DNA of 64,000 nucleotides from Desulfarculales bacterium UBA696 (GCA_002298995.1 DBMO01000012.1:4171-68170), one strand, 5' to 3'. Shown: positions 43,113 through 52,874, counted from the first letter of the stretch. The notes: a model not told the origin generated them from the sequence alone. Made by a program: numbers and translations.

Positions 43113-44978
43113 ATGCGCATTTTGATAATTGCACCCAGGGTAACGGAGCTGAGGGTAATTCCAGTTCCGCTTGGGCTGGCATACATATCGGCACGGATGA
43201 AACGGGACGGGAACGAAGTATTCTGGCTAAACCTCAATCATCATAGCGATGATATGGAGAAGTTGGTCCGGCAGGCCATGTGTCTTCATGACCCAGACAT
43301 CGTGGCAACCGGCGGAATGTATCTCTATCTGGAATTCACGCGGGCGGCCTTCGTCATGGCGAGGCGGGCAAAACCCGACGTCATAAGGCTTACCGGGGGG
43401 AGCGCGCTGACAGCCGAGCCTGAACTATTCATGAACTACACAGGCGCCGACATCGGAGTCATTGGGGAAGGGGAAAAGACCGTCAGCGAATTGCTCAAGG
43501 CCCTGCCGGATATTTCCGTGGGCGACCTTGCCGACATATCCGGCATTATCTATCGCAACCATGCAGGGGAACTCGTTCGCACCCGGAATCGAGCGCCGTG
43601 CAAGAACCTCGACGATTACCCATGGCCGGACTTCGAGGGATTTGATTACGAACATACCATTTCCGAGTATCAGAATATTTCCGATTTCTCGGTATTCGCG
43701 GCGAGCGTACTCGATCGGCCCCGCATGATTCCATTAATCACTTCCCGCGCATGTCCGTATAATTGCACGTTTTGCTTCCATACCAGTGATCGCAGGTACA
43801 CAGAGCGTCCCCTGGACGACGTTTTTGCCGAACTCGACTACCACGTCAAAAAATACAGGGCCAATTTCATCGTTATTCTGGACGAAGTCTTCTGCCCAGG
43901 GAGCGCCCGCTTAACAGAGTTTTGCGAGCGCATAAAACCCTACGGCCTTAAATGGTGGAGCCAGAGCCACGTTAATATGTACTGTGCAGACCGGCTTAAC
44001 ACCATGAGGGAAGCCGGTTGCGTGGGCACATCTTACGGAATCGAAAGTATGAGCGATAAAGTGCTGGAGAGCATGAAAAAGCACAACAAGGCTTCGATTG
44101 TCTCGGCCACCCTCCAGCACACTTATGATTCCCGACTGGACATTCAGGGCAACCTTATATTCGGAGACCGCGCGGAAACCGTCGAAACGGCTGAAGAATC
44201 ACTAACCTGGTGGGAAAATAACCTCCATCTTGGCGTAAATCTGACTATGCTTGCGCTCTATCCCCGGTCGGAAATGTACGCCAATGCAGTCGACAAAGGC
44301 ATAGTAAGGGACCCGCCCGGCTTCATCAAGGCAGGCTGCCCCATAGTAAACGCCGGCAGCATGAGCGACGAAGACTTTGCGGCCCTGCGCGTGCGTGTTC
44401 AGATCAGCAATCTTATTCGCTATTATTGCCGGATAACCGGATACTCGCCGGATGAAGGGCGAAGCACCTTTCACGGCAGCCTCTACCGGCTGAGCGCCGT
44501 TTGCCCCCATTGCGGAGCATCTTCCGAGTACCGTAACGTTGCCCTTCCATTTGACAGCAACAGCACCTTTTTTCTCGCTTGCCGCGAATGCTACAGAAGA
44601 TTTGCTCCGCCGCTATTCAAGAACTCGATGGATATAAGCAGACTCGATGAACGAACGGATTTGGCCGGAAAGCTCATAGAGAAAGGCGATATCAATCAGG
44701 TTGAAGATATCTGCCGGCGCAACCTCCGCCGTTTCCCATTTCACGATACAAGTTTGTACCTGATGGGAAAAATCCTGCTTATGCGGGGAAATCGCGACCG
44801 TGCCTTTTCAGCCGCCCACCTCGCTGCAATCCAAAACCCCGCTAAACCCGAGCACCTCGAACTGTTGGCCGACACGGCGCCCGACGGGTTTGTCGGAAGG
44901 GCGGGCCGAGTGTTGCGAAAACACGCCGAATGGCTTCGTGAAAGCGGAATAAAGGGTGTGACCTTTGTCGCCCCATAA
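43113..44978 (+). CDS. B12-binding-type radical SAM protein with TPR-like tail
   Basis: A 621-residue protein: B12-binding-like N-terminal domain, radical SAM Cys214, Cys218 and Cys221 (CPYNCTFC) followed by FHTSDRRYTERP, a ribbon (CPHC, CREC, around residues 465-500) and a helical repeat tail. It is related to copies A and B but lacks the Rossmann-like module, replaced by the tail. It sits among four FkbM genes. Whether cobalamin binds cannot be decided from sequence; the DxHxxG motif is not seen. Confidence 0.78.
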   Translation: MRILIIAPRVTELRVIPVPLGLAYISARMKRDGNEVFWLNLNHHSDDMEKLVRQAMCLHDPDIVATGGMYLYLEFTRAAFVMARRAKPDVIRLTGGSALTAEPELFMNYTGADIGVIGEGEKTVSELLKALPDISVGDLADISGIIYRNHAGELVRTRNRAPCKNLDDYPWPDFEGFDYEHTISEYQNISDFSVFAASVLDRPRMIPLITSRACPYNCTFCFHTSDRRYTERPLDDVFAELDYHVKKYRANFIVILDEVFCPGSARLTEFCERIKPYGLKWWSQSHVNMYCADRLNTMREAGCVGTSYGIESMSDKVLESMKKHNKASIVSATLQHTYDSRLDIQGNLIFGDRAETVETAEESLTWWENNLHLGVNLTMLALYPRSEMYANAVDKGIVRDPPGFIKAGCPIVNAGSMSDEDFAALRVRVQISNLIRYYCRITGYSPDEGRSTFHGSLYRLSAVCPHCGASSEYRNVALPFDSNSTFFLACRECYRRFAPPLFKNSMDISRLDERTDLAGKLIEKGDINQVEDICRRNLRRFPFHDTSLYLMGKILLMRGNRDRAFSAAHLAAIQNPAKPEHLELLADTAPDGFVGRAGRVLRKHAEWLRESGIKGVTFVAP

Positions 44979-45016
44979 ATCCGGATTCATTGGTTTTGAT
45001 CTTATCGGGAAAAAGC

Positions 45017-46285
45017 ATGAACGAATTGGTGGCGAAAATAGCAAAGATATCGGAATCGCGAGCAAAAGTGGATTTCCTGCGTGACCTCTTTGGAGAGCAT
45101 TTAGAGGAGGTCATATCCGGAAAAGTCCCGGTCGTCCTGTTCGGGGCCGGAGCGGTGGGAAAAGACCTGTGCGAGGTTTTGCAATTACACGGCGTACAGC
45201 CTGTTTGCTTCTGCGATAACAACTTATCCCTTGCCGGCTCTCAATCATTAGGAATTCCAATAATTTCCTTTGCCGATTTGAAAAAGGGATGCATGGACCA
45301 CCTCATTGTCGTCGCATCCTGCACCTATGGCTCAGAGATGCGTCAGCAGCTGCTCGATAACGGCTTTCGTGCGGACAAATTAATATCCGTTTCGCCGATC
45401 AAACACCCTGAATTGCTGCGCTATTATTGCCACTGCGCCTACTATACCGACAATCCACGTCACGCTTTGACGCCGCGGGAGTTGCATGACCGTAAGGATG
45501 AATTGGCGGCCGCATTCAATCTCCTGGCCGATCAAAGGTCCAGGGACATATTTACGGACCGCCTGTCCCTGTTTACCTCAAAAATCGATTTCACCCAATT
45601 TTCGGAATATATCGCGGAGCATTCGGAGATAAACGAGAAAGAGCGCGACTCTTTCCCCTTCTATGTGTCCCCGGAAGACTACGGTTATTTCAACAATGAT
45701 ATAGTTTCTCTCAAAGATGGAGAAACTCTGGTGGATGGGGGATCGTTTAACGGACTGTCGGCGGCTACCTTTGAGAAAACCTGCGAGAGGAATGGACTGA
45801 CTTACAGGCGGATATATTGTTTCGAACCCGATGCCGGCAACTTCAATCTCCTGCGGAAAAATACCGCACATTTGCCCAACACCACCTGCATCCAACGGGG
45901 CCTGTGGTCACATGCAACAAAGCTGACGTTCCTGAGCGCGGGTGAATGCGACCCGGGGGCATTCCTGGAAGCCTGCGGCGATATGCCGGGCGGCGGGAGC
46001 GCCGAGAAAATCGAGGTTCAAACGATCAGCATCGACGAACAGTTTCCCGACGAGGAGATTTCCTTCATCAAGCTGGACATAGAGGGGGCTGAAATCGAGG
46101 CTATCAAGGGGGCCGCTAAAACCATTAATCGATGCCGTCCCAAGCTTGCCATAAGCGCTTATCACAAGCAAAGCGACATCTATGAGTTGCCGTTGCTGAT
46201 ACACAGCCTGTATCCCGGCTACAGGCTCTACCTGCGGCAGTATGGTTATACTCTTTTCGACATGGTACTGTTTGCAATTAATTGA
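45017..46285 (+). CDS. FkbM-type methyltransferase with N-terminal module (copy 2)
   Basis: A 422-residue paralogue of the gene at 41823. Module: 'VVLFGAGAVGKDLCEVLQLH', CFCDNN. Methyltransferase: motif I is LVDGGSFNG, 'FEPDAGNF' is kept and FIKLDIEGAEIE is intact. ATG 45017 is preceded by GGGAAAAAG. The motif I differs slightly (DGGSFNG for DVGAFDG) but keeps the acidic and glycine residues, so activity is plausible. It ends within the spacer of the next copy. Confidence 0.8.
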   Translation: MNELVAKIAKISESRAKVDFLRDLFGEHLEEVISGKVPVVLFGAGAVGKDLCEVLQLHGVQPVCFCDNNLSLAGSQSLGIPIISFADLKKGCMDHLIVVASCTYGSEMRQQLLDNGFRADKLISVSPIKHPELLRYYCHCAYYTDNPRHALTPRELHDRKDELAAAFNLLADQRSRDIFTDRLSLFTSKIDFTQFSEYIAEHSEINEKERDSFPFYVSPEDYGYFNNDIVSLKDGETLVDGGSFNGLSAATFEKTCERNGLTYRRIYCFEPDAGNFNLLRKNTAHLPNTTCIQRGLWSHATKLTFLSAGECDPGAFLEACGDMPGGGSAEKIEVQTISIDEQFPDEEISFIKLDIEGAEIEAIKGAAKTINRCRPKLAISAYHKQSDIYELPLLIHSLYPGYRLYLRQYGYTLFDMVLFAIN

Positions 46286-46323
46286 CCGGACACTGGCATC
46301 AATTACATCAGAGAGCTGAACCA

Positions 46324-47550
46324 ATGAATCAGGTGGTAAGCAGAATTCACGATTTATCCAAATCATTCGAAGATGCGGACTTTTTACCCAATATTCTGGG
46401 CAGACGTAATCGTGAAGCGACCCTCGGCCAAGTCCCGGTTGTATTGTTCGGTGCCGGCTCGGCGGGAGTGCACCTGTGCAATGCCTTGCAGATCCACAAT
46501 GTCCATATCACCTGCTTCTGTGACAATAATCCCGGTATTGCCGGCGGCCATCGGTCCGGGCGTCCCGTTATTTCGATCGAAGAACTTAAGAGAAAGCACC
46601 GGGACAGCTTGATAGTCATATCAACGTCGCACGCGCACGCGCAGAGTATTTTCGATCAACTGCTGGACCTCGGATTCGAACCCGATCATATACATATTCC
46701 TCCTTGGGACCATCTGCTTTATTACACCAACCTGCTAAACCAGTACTGGTCCAATGCCGATCTGGATACTCACGCCCGGCAGTTGCAAGAGGCATGCGAT
46801 CTGCTCTCGGACGAGAAATCAAAAGAATTGTTCGTTCACCGCGTGGCGCTGGCGGCCGGAGGATTTGATTACGGATCTTACCGGCATTTCATACGCACTT
46901 TTGCCGATTTGATTTCGAATTGCCCCGCGGATCTTTTCTCCACCCCCCGCTACGATGAGAATTTCTTCTATTTTAATAGTGATTTTCTCCCTTTGAAGGA
47001 CCACGAGGTTTTTGCCAATGTAGGCGCGTTGATCGGGGACTGTGCCCTTGAGTTCATGAACACATGCCGTGAAAAGGGGCTTCAGTATAAAGAGATTATC
47101 AATTTTGAGCCCGATCCCAACAACTTTGCCTTGCTGTCGGCCAAAATGGGGAATCTCCCCGATGTGAAGTGCCTCCCGTACGGGCTTTGGTCATCCAGAT
47201 CACGCCTGCGATTCGCCAATCCGGACCAATCCGGCACGGGCGCGCCCGGAAGCCTGAATAAAGAAGGCGATCTGGAAGTTGAAGTAGTCAGTCTGGACGA
47301 AATTCTTCCCGGTTCGGAGATTTCATTTATCAAAATGGATGTGGAAGGCGCCGAGATCGAAGCCCTGAGCGGTGCGGCCGAAACTATCGGGCGCAATGCG
47401 CCGAAACTTGCGATAAGCCTCTACCACAAGCGAAATGATATTTTTGAAATTCCACTTTTAGTCAACCAGCTTCACCCGGCCTACAAGTTCTATCTCAGGC
47501 ACCACAGCACAACCTTTGGGGAAACGGTTCTGTATGCGGCGCCTCGCTGA
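46324..47550 (+). CDS. FkbM-type methyltransferase with N-terminal module (copy 3)
   Basis: A 408-residue paralogue: module 'VVLFGAGSAGVHLCNALQIH', CFCDNN; methyltransferase domain with 'FEPDPNNF' and FIKMDVEGAEIE intact. Its motif I reads NVGALIGDC, with Asn in place of the expected Asp, which could weaken SAM binding. ATG 46324 is chosen; a longer reading from 46282 overlaps the previous gene. Acceptor unknown. Confidence 0.78.
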   Translation: MNQVVSRIHDLSKSFEDADFLPNILGRRNREATLGQVPVVLFGAGSAGVHLCNALQIHNVHITCFCDNNPGIAGGHRSGRPVISIEELKRKHRDSLIVISTSHAHAQSIFDQLLDLGFEPDHIHIPPWDHLLYYTNLLNQYWSNADLDTHARQLQEACDLLSDEKSKELFVHRVALAAGGFDYGSYRHFIRTFADLISNCPADLFSTPRYDENFFYFNSDFLPLKDHEVFANVGALIGDCALEFMNTCREKGLQYKEIINFEPDPNNFALLSAKMGNLPDVKCLPYGLWSSRSRLRFANPDQSGTGAPGSLNKEGDLEVEVVSLDEILPGSEISFIKMDVEGAEIEALSGAAETIGRNAPKLAISLYHKRNDIFEIPLLVNQLHPAYKFYLRHHSTTFGETVLYAAPR

Positions 47551-47605
47551 GAGATGATGGAAGCGCCCTCAAGGTAAATCGATCCGCGGGAGGAAGTAGA
47601 TATCG

Positions 47606-48754
47606 ATGAGCGAGTACAGAGCCGCCCTTTCCCGTCTTTTCGCAAACGGTGATTTTCCGGAGGACGCCTTCCACATTCACCGGGCGTTCAGGGATCGCAA
47701 GATCATCGTATACGGCGCGGGGGAGTCGTTTCATTACTTCAAAGAAGTTGTGATGCGCCATTACGGCTACATTCCATCCGTGGTGCTGGACCGGAAATTT
47801 AACAGCGGCGACACTTTCGAGGGAGTACCGGCTCTTTCCCCCGTCGGATATCGGCCATCGGCGGGCGAAAGGGAAAACGGGCTCGTGGTGGTGTGTCTTG
47901 GCAATCAGCCATACTTTGGTGAAGTTGTCCAAAACCTTCGGGATATGGGATTTCGCAATATAATGTCGCTTATGGACATCTACGAGATCCATAACCCCTT
48001 TCGCCTGCCGAGGGAACTGGAGGAGAGCGGGTTTAAATATTACGTCAATCACCGGGAAGAAATAGAGTCCTGCCTGGATATTCTGGAAGACGATGACAGT
48101 AGGGAGGTCTTCCTGCGGTGTTTGCAGACCCATCTTCAGCGAAAGCCGGTTTCCGTTCCCATGAGCCCGAGAAACGAGCAGTACACACCGAAGGGCATTA
48201 AACTGTCCCGGGGCTATTCGCGCTTTATCTACTGCGGGGTGAGCGTCGGGGAGATGGCAAGCGTGTTCGGCCGAATCGGCAAAGTGGATGAGATGGCATG
48301 CTTCGAACCAGACCCCAATCAGTTCAGGTTAACCGCCGAGTATCTGCGAGCAAATCGCCGGCAAATTGCCGGGCGGGTTACCGCCATTCCATGCGCGCTT
48401 TACAGCCATGAAGGAATAGAACCCTTCACCTATTCCGACACGAGTTTCGGGTCGAGAATTCTACAATCCGGTGAGGCCCGCATCCAGTGCGTGACCCTGG
48501 ATAACGTGCTCCCCGGCTTTAATCCGACCTTCATCAATATGGACATCGAAGGGGCGGAGCTTGAAGCGCTCAAGGGCGCTGAAAGGACGATACTGGCAAG
48601 CCGTCCGGACCTTGGCGTCTGCGTCTACCACTCCCCGAGTCACCTGTGGGAAATACCGCTCTACCTGCACGGCCTTGGGATCGGTTATCGCTTCTATCTA
48701 AGAAACTATACGAGCTTCACCGGAGAAACGGTGCTCTATGCCACCGCCACATAG
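47606..48754 (+). CDS. FkbM-type methyltransferase, most divergent (copy 4)
   Basis: A 382-residue protein: module at about 30-130 ('IIVYGAGESFHYF', 'VVLDRKF'), then an FkbM domain with FEPDPNQF and 'FINMDIEGAELE', but motif I reads IYCGVSVGEM, lacking the SAM-binding Asp. The C-terminal 'YRFYLRNYTSFTGETVLYA' closes the fold as in the other copies. ATG 47606 follows GGAGGAAGT. It may be a specialised or inactive member of the group. Confidence 0.75.
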   Translation: MSEYRAALSRLFANGDFPEDAFHIHRAFRDRKIIVYGAGESFHYFKEVVMRHYGYIPSVVLDRKFNSGDTFEGVPALSPVGYRPSAGERENGLVVVCLGNQPYFGEVVQNLRDMGFRNIMSLMDIYEIHNPFRLPRELEESGFKYYVNHREEIESCLDILEDDDSREVFLRCLQTHLQRKPVSVPMSPRNEQYTPKGIKLSRGYSRFIYCGVSVGEMASVFGRIGKVDEMACFEPDPNQFRLTAEYLRANRRQIAGRVTAIPCALYSHEGIEPFTYSDTSFGSRILQSGEARIQCVTLDNVLPGFNPTFINMDIEGAELEALKGAERTILASRPDLGVCVYHSPSHLWEIPLYLHGLGIGYRFYLRNYTSFTGETVLYATAT

Positions 48755-48790
48755 CCGCCGAGGGAGCGCATCCCTCAGGAGAATGAAATA

Positions 48791-51118
48791 GTGAGCGAAG
48801 GACCCCAGGTATTGCCCGGCACTCTTGTTTGGTTTGCGCCTTTCTACGATCGAAGCGGCTATGGGTTCGGAGCGCGGGCAGCCGTCCTTTCGCTCCACGC
48901 GGCAGGGGTGCGGGTCACGGTCATACCCGTCGGTGCGTATGAACCCGGGATTGATGATTGCGACCTCGATCTAATCAAATCGCTTGAAAAAACGCCGCTT
49001 ATTCCGCCAATTACCGCCGTATTCTCCCATGTGCCCCACAAGATCTGGCTAGGGCTGAAGTTCCCCGAGCCAAACCTGCGCATAATTGCAACGACCTTCG
49101 ACAGCAGCGCCCAGGGCAACTTGCCCCCGGCCGACTGGATGGAAGTGTGCAATGAACTGGACCAGGTCTGGCTGATGACCGAGGAGGAACGAAGAGTTTT
49201 CCTCTCCGCCGGACTCCCGCCCGAGAAGATTCAGATAGTCTACTGGCCCCATCCATGGCTGGGCAATCCTTCACTGCCGCCTGCCGCCCCCGACTCTACG
49301 GGTCCGGATAGGCCTTTCCGATTTCTTTCGATTGCAATGTTTCAGCCCCGGCGCCGGTGGGATACCCTGATAGAGGCCTATCTCGAAGAGTTCAAGGCAG
49401 ATGGCAATGCCGAGCTTTACCTCAAGGTCAACTACCCCACCTGGCATCCCGTACCGGGCAGGCCAAGGCAGGATCTCCACGATCTTATCCAGTCGCTTCG
49501 CATGAAAACCGGCTCGAAAGCCCCAATTATAGTCGATGAGGAACTCGGAACGCGGATGGATATCGTTCGCGTGATAGATAGCTGCAACGCATATGTTTCA
49601 ACCGATACGGCCCCGACCGCCCCGATCAGCGAGGCGCGGGCGAGGGAGCGGTTTCTGGTGATACCCGAGGGATTGGGGCTTCAGATGCCCGCCGACTGGT
49701 ATTCCCCTATCGCGGTGGACCCAAATGCCCGAAAACCTCTTACCCCGGAGATGCTCCAATATCAGCCCCACCACAAAGAGGCATTCATGCCTGGACTCCA
49801 CGTTGAAGATGTCCGCCGAGCCCTGCGCCACGCCCACGATATGTCACCCGATTACAGGAGGGCCAGGACGATCCCGAATGCAGCAGATTTACCGGGCCCG
49901 GATCGCACCGTCCCCATGACCATCAATGCCATCAATGCGGGCTGGGAATACAAGAGATCGCTGATGAATGCCGCCGCAGCGAAGCCGGCCGCCAGGGTAA
50001 TCTGGGAAGGCTCTCAGTTCGTTTCCCACTCGCTTGCGCTGATCAACAGGGAATTATGCCTGCAACTGATAGATTCCGGGTACGAGGTCTCGATCCATCC
50101 CGGAAACGAAGCTGATAACATCGATCCTCATTCCGAGCCAAGATTCGAAGAACTCGTTAAAAGAACCCGAAAAGCACTTTCAGGCAGGGCTGACGTCCGT
50201 GTGAGGCACCATTGGCCCCCCAATTTCGACCCGCCCCCAGATCAAAGCCGCCTGGTTATCGTTCAGCCATGGGAATACGGAAGGCTCCCGGAGAGCTGGG
50301 TCGAACCAATGTCCAGCATCGCCGATGAGCTTTGGGTCCCTACCCGGCATGTTTTGAAAACCTACATCTCAAGCGGCATTCCGGCAGACCGCGTGCATGT
50401 CATACCTCACGGCATCGACGTCAACCGGTTTCACCCGGAAGCCGTGAAGTACGCTGTCCGGTCGACGAAAAAATTCAAGTTCCTCTTCGTGGGAGGGGGA
50501 CTTTGGCGAAAAGGGATCGACATTTTGCTGGATGCCTACCGGGCAGAATTCGACTCCCGCGATGACGTCGTGCTGATCGTAAAGGACTTGCCGCTGCAGC
50601 AGTTTTACCTGGACCAGGGCGTCGGAAAGATAATCCGGGAATGGAAGAACGATCCCTCGGCGCCCGAGATCCTGCATCTCCAGGAAGCCTTGGGACCCGA
50701 TGAGATGCCGGGGCTCTACACCGCCTGTGACGCCCTGGTTCATCCCTATCGCGGGGAAGGCTTCGCTATTCCGGTACTGGAAGCCATGGCCTGTGGCCTG
50801 CCCGCTATCGTCACCGCCGGCGGTGCAACGGATGATTTCTGCTCACCAGAACACACCTGGCCCATTGCGTCGAGGCGCAGGGAATTCAATCCCAAGGATG
50901 TCAGGCTTGCCGGCGGAGCGGGTTGGGTGCTGGAACCGGACATGGATGCGCTAAAAAGCCTCATGCGTGAAGTTTTCGAAAACCACAAAGCGGCAAGGGA
51001 GAAAGCTTTAAGGGCATCGGAGCACGTTAGGCGGCACTACGGCTGGAAAAACGTCGCCGCAAAGGTGGCGGAGCGAATCGATGCGCTGGCCGAAAAGCCT
51101 GTGCGGCAAAAGAGCTGA
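48791..51118 (+). CDS. Double-domain GT4 glycosyltransferase
   Basis: A 775-residue protein made of two GT4-like glycosyltransferases. The first (about 1-395) starts with VLPGTLVWFAPFYDRSGYG; its C-terminal half lacks a clear EX7E motif. The second (about 400-775) has 'GGGLWRKGIDILLDAYR' and 'PYRGEGFAIPVLEAMACGLP' with the catalytic EX7E. Start GTG 48791, with AGGAG upstream. Last gene of the plus-strand cluster, ending a few bases before a convergent gene. It would build the glycan backbone; sugar donors are unknown. Confidence 0.82.
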   Translation: MSEGPQVLPGTLVWFAPFYDRSGYGFGARAAVLSLHAAGVRVTVIPVGAYEPGIDDCDLDLIKSLEKTPLIPPITAVFSHVPHKIWLGLKFPEPNLRIIATTFDSSAQGNLPPADWMEVCNELDQVWLMTEEERRVFLSAGLPPEKIQIVYWPHPWLGNPSLPPAAPDSTGPDRPFRFLSIAMFQPRRRWDTLIEAYLEEFKADGNAELYLKVNYPTWHPVPGRPRQDLHDLIQSLRMKTGSKAPIIVDEELGTRMDIVRVIDSCNAYVSTDTAPTAPISEARARERFLVIPEGLGLQMPADWYSPIAVDPNARKPLTPEMLQYQPHHKEAFMPGLHVEDVRRALRHAHDMSPDYRRARTIPNAADLPGPDRTVPMTINAINAGWEYKRSLMNAAAAKPAARVIWEGSQFVSHSLALINRELCLQLIDSGYEVSIHPGNEADNIDPHSEPRFEELVKRTRKALSGRADVRVRHHWPPNFDPPPDQSRLVIVQPWEYGRLPESWVEPMSSIADELWVPTRHVLKTYISSGIPADRVHVIPHGIDVNRFHPEAVKYAVRSTKKFKFLFVGGGLWRKGIDILLDAYRAEFDSRDDVVLIVKDLPLQQFYLDQGVGKIIREWKNDPSAPEILHLQEALGPDEMPGLYTACDALVHPYRGEGFAIPVLEAMACGLPAIVTAGGATDDFCSPEHTWPIASRRREFNPKDVRLAGGAGWVLEPDMDALKSLMREVFENHKAAREKALRASEHVRRHYGWKNVAAKVAERIDALAEKPVRQKS

Positions 51119-51130
51119 ACTATTCGAAAT

Positions 51131-52711
51131 TTATTGTTTGTGCAGGCCGGGCGTTTCAGGCTGGTGTTCGGGGCGCAGAAGATCGTAGACCGATTTTACC
51201 GGATTAAAGGTATAGTCGGGGACCTCGACGAAGAGGGTTATCCAGTGCGCCATGCTTCCGTTCCAAAGGCCGGGCAGTTCCAGCGCCAGGATGTCTTTGC
51301 CATCCTTGGATTTTTTGCTGATAAGGACTGCTTCGCGGTCAACATGTTTTCGAAGGTCAAAGGGCCTTCCTTCGCAGTCCCTCATGCAGCATACGATGTC
51401 AACCGGATTGAAATGGGTCGAGGAGTTCCAGATTACGCGCTGGCGCTCGGAGCTTAGATCCACCTGGGCCTTCTCTACGATCTGTGGGGTCGGAGGCCCG
51501 TCGCGGCCTTCCACCCAGAAGGGCGCTCCTCCCGGCTCTCCGGCATTCGGGACCACCCCGCAAACACGGATCGGTCTGTCGAGCTTCTCCAAAAGATATG
51601 CGCGCCTTCTTTCTTCCGGCCACTCGCTGAAGCCCACGGGAAATTCCATCAAAAGTTCCCCGGCCGCGAAACGTTCGGCGTCGAATAAGGCCCCGCCGCC
51701 TCTCAGCCTGGCGACTAACGAGTGTACCTGCTCCTGCACGTAAACGAGGTATCCCCCGAGCACCCTTTTCCAGAAGCAGACCGCTTCTTTCAGTCTGTCG
51801 GGAACAATGTTGTCGATATTTTTGATGTAGGCGAGATCGGCCCGGAGGTCATTGAGGTTTTCCATTAGCGCGCCGTGCCCGGCAGGCCGGAAATGCAGGC
51901 GGCCGAACCGATCCCGGAAGGGTTGGCCGTCCATGTCGGCGGCTATGGTATTGGTCGAGGGCTTCTGGAAAGAAAAGTCAATATCGAAGGAGACCCCGAG
52001 GCGTTGCCCCTGGCGTCGGGCGGCTTCCTCCATGTGGGCCTCGAAGCTTTCCGCGTGCTCCTCGGGCACCGTAAAGTGCAGCCTGCATGTGCCGCCTTTT
52101 TCCGCCAGGAAAAAGACCGATTCCACCAGCTGCTCCTCGAATGCCGTGCGGTGTTCGTCCTGATACGAATGAAACTTCAGAAGGGCCTTGGGCAGGCAGC
52201 CGTAATTCAATCCGCGCTTCGTCAGAAGGTATTCAAGAAGAGTTCTGAAATTCCCTCGGTCGATGACTTCTTCGAGCGCTATCCCGTCCTCGGCAAGGGT
52301 TTCCCTTAGATCTTTGGTGAAAGGGAACCTGTCGAGGCTTTCCAGGAAACGTACAAAGTCGCAGGCAACCGCGACTTCCTGGCTGACTTTTTTGTATAGC
52401 TCGTCTTTTTCCAGGAATTGCGGGAGGAAGTATATCTGAAGCAGCGAGTGGAACATGCGCGAGGCGGCGCCCGATGCGGGAACAAACTTGATGAACCTGC
52501 CGGCGCGGACCGCCTTTTTATGAAGTTCGAGAAATTGTCCCGCGTTTTCCGGCTCTATTTTGCGTACGCCGTCGCCGAGGGTACAGGGTCTATCGAGGAT
52601 TGTCGAGCGGCCGGGCTTGAGGAAAACATCGATCTGTTCGAGCACTTGGGCCGGGCTGATGCCAAGGGCCTTGATCTGCTGATTGTCCGATTCCGAAAAA
52701 CGGATCTTCAT
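51131..52711 (-). CDS. DUF4301 family protein
   Basis: A 526-residue cytosolic protein. The 'FVPASGAASRMFHSLL' segment near residue 75 and the central region resemble nucleotidyltransferase-like sugar-1-phosphate enzymes, in line with the DUF4301 family, whose function has not been established to my knowledge. It is convergent with the glycosyltransferase gene, only 12 bp away, and is not part of the plus-strand operon. Its own promoter is likely. Confidence 0.8.
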   Translation of the reverse strand: MKIRFSESDNQQIKALGISPAQVLEQIDVFLKPGRSTILDRPCTLGDGVRKIEPENAGQFLELHKKAVRAGRFIKFVPASGAASRMFHSLLQIYFLPQFLEKDELYKKVSQEVAVACDFVRFLESLDRFPFTKDLRETLAEDGIALEEVIDRGNFRTLLEYLLTKRGLNYGCLPKALLKFHSYQDEHRTAFEEQLVESVFFLAEKGGTCRLHFTVPEEHAESFEAHMEEAARRQGQRLGVSFDIDFSFQKPSTNTIAADMDGQPFRDRFGRLHFRPAGHGALMENLNDLRADLAYIKNIDNIVPDRLKEAVCFWKRVLGGYLVYVQEQVHSLVARLRGGGALFDAERFAAGELLMEFPVGFSEWPEERRRAYLLEKLDRPIRVCGVVPNAGEPGGAPFWVEGRDGPPTPQIVEKAQVDLSSERQRVIWNSSTHFNPVDIVCCMRDCEGRPFDLRKHVDREAVLISKKSKDGKDILALELPGLWNGSMAHWITLFVEVPDYTFNPVKSVYDLLRPEHQPETPGLHKQ

Positions 52712-52874
52712 ATACTCGTCATCCGCCGTTCACGTCTCGAAATCATGACCCGGTCAAACCCGGAATTCGCGAAAATCCGGACGGGAATGATCCCCGTCCG
52801 GATATAAGAGGCAAAAATGCTTCTCGGCCCACCTGTCACAAACCTGTGAGAAGCGAGACCAGGCACTTGAATGT

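Noticed and set aside
43113..44978. Copy 3 of the tandem radical SAM duplication
   Set aside because: It shares the core and ribbon but lacks the Rossmann-like module and is clearly more distant, so it is treated as a relative and not as part of the tandem pair.
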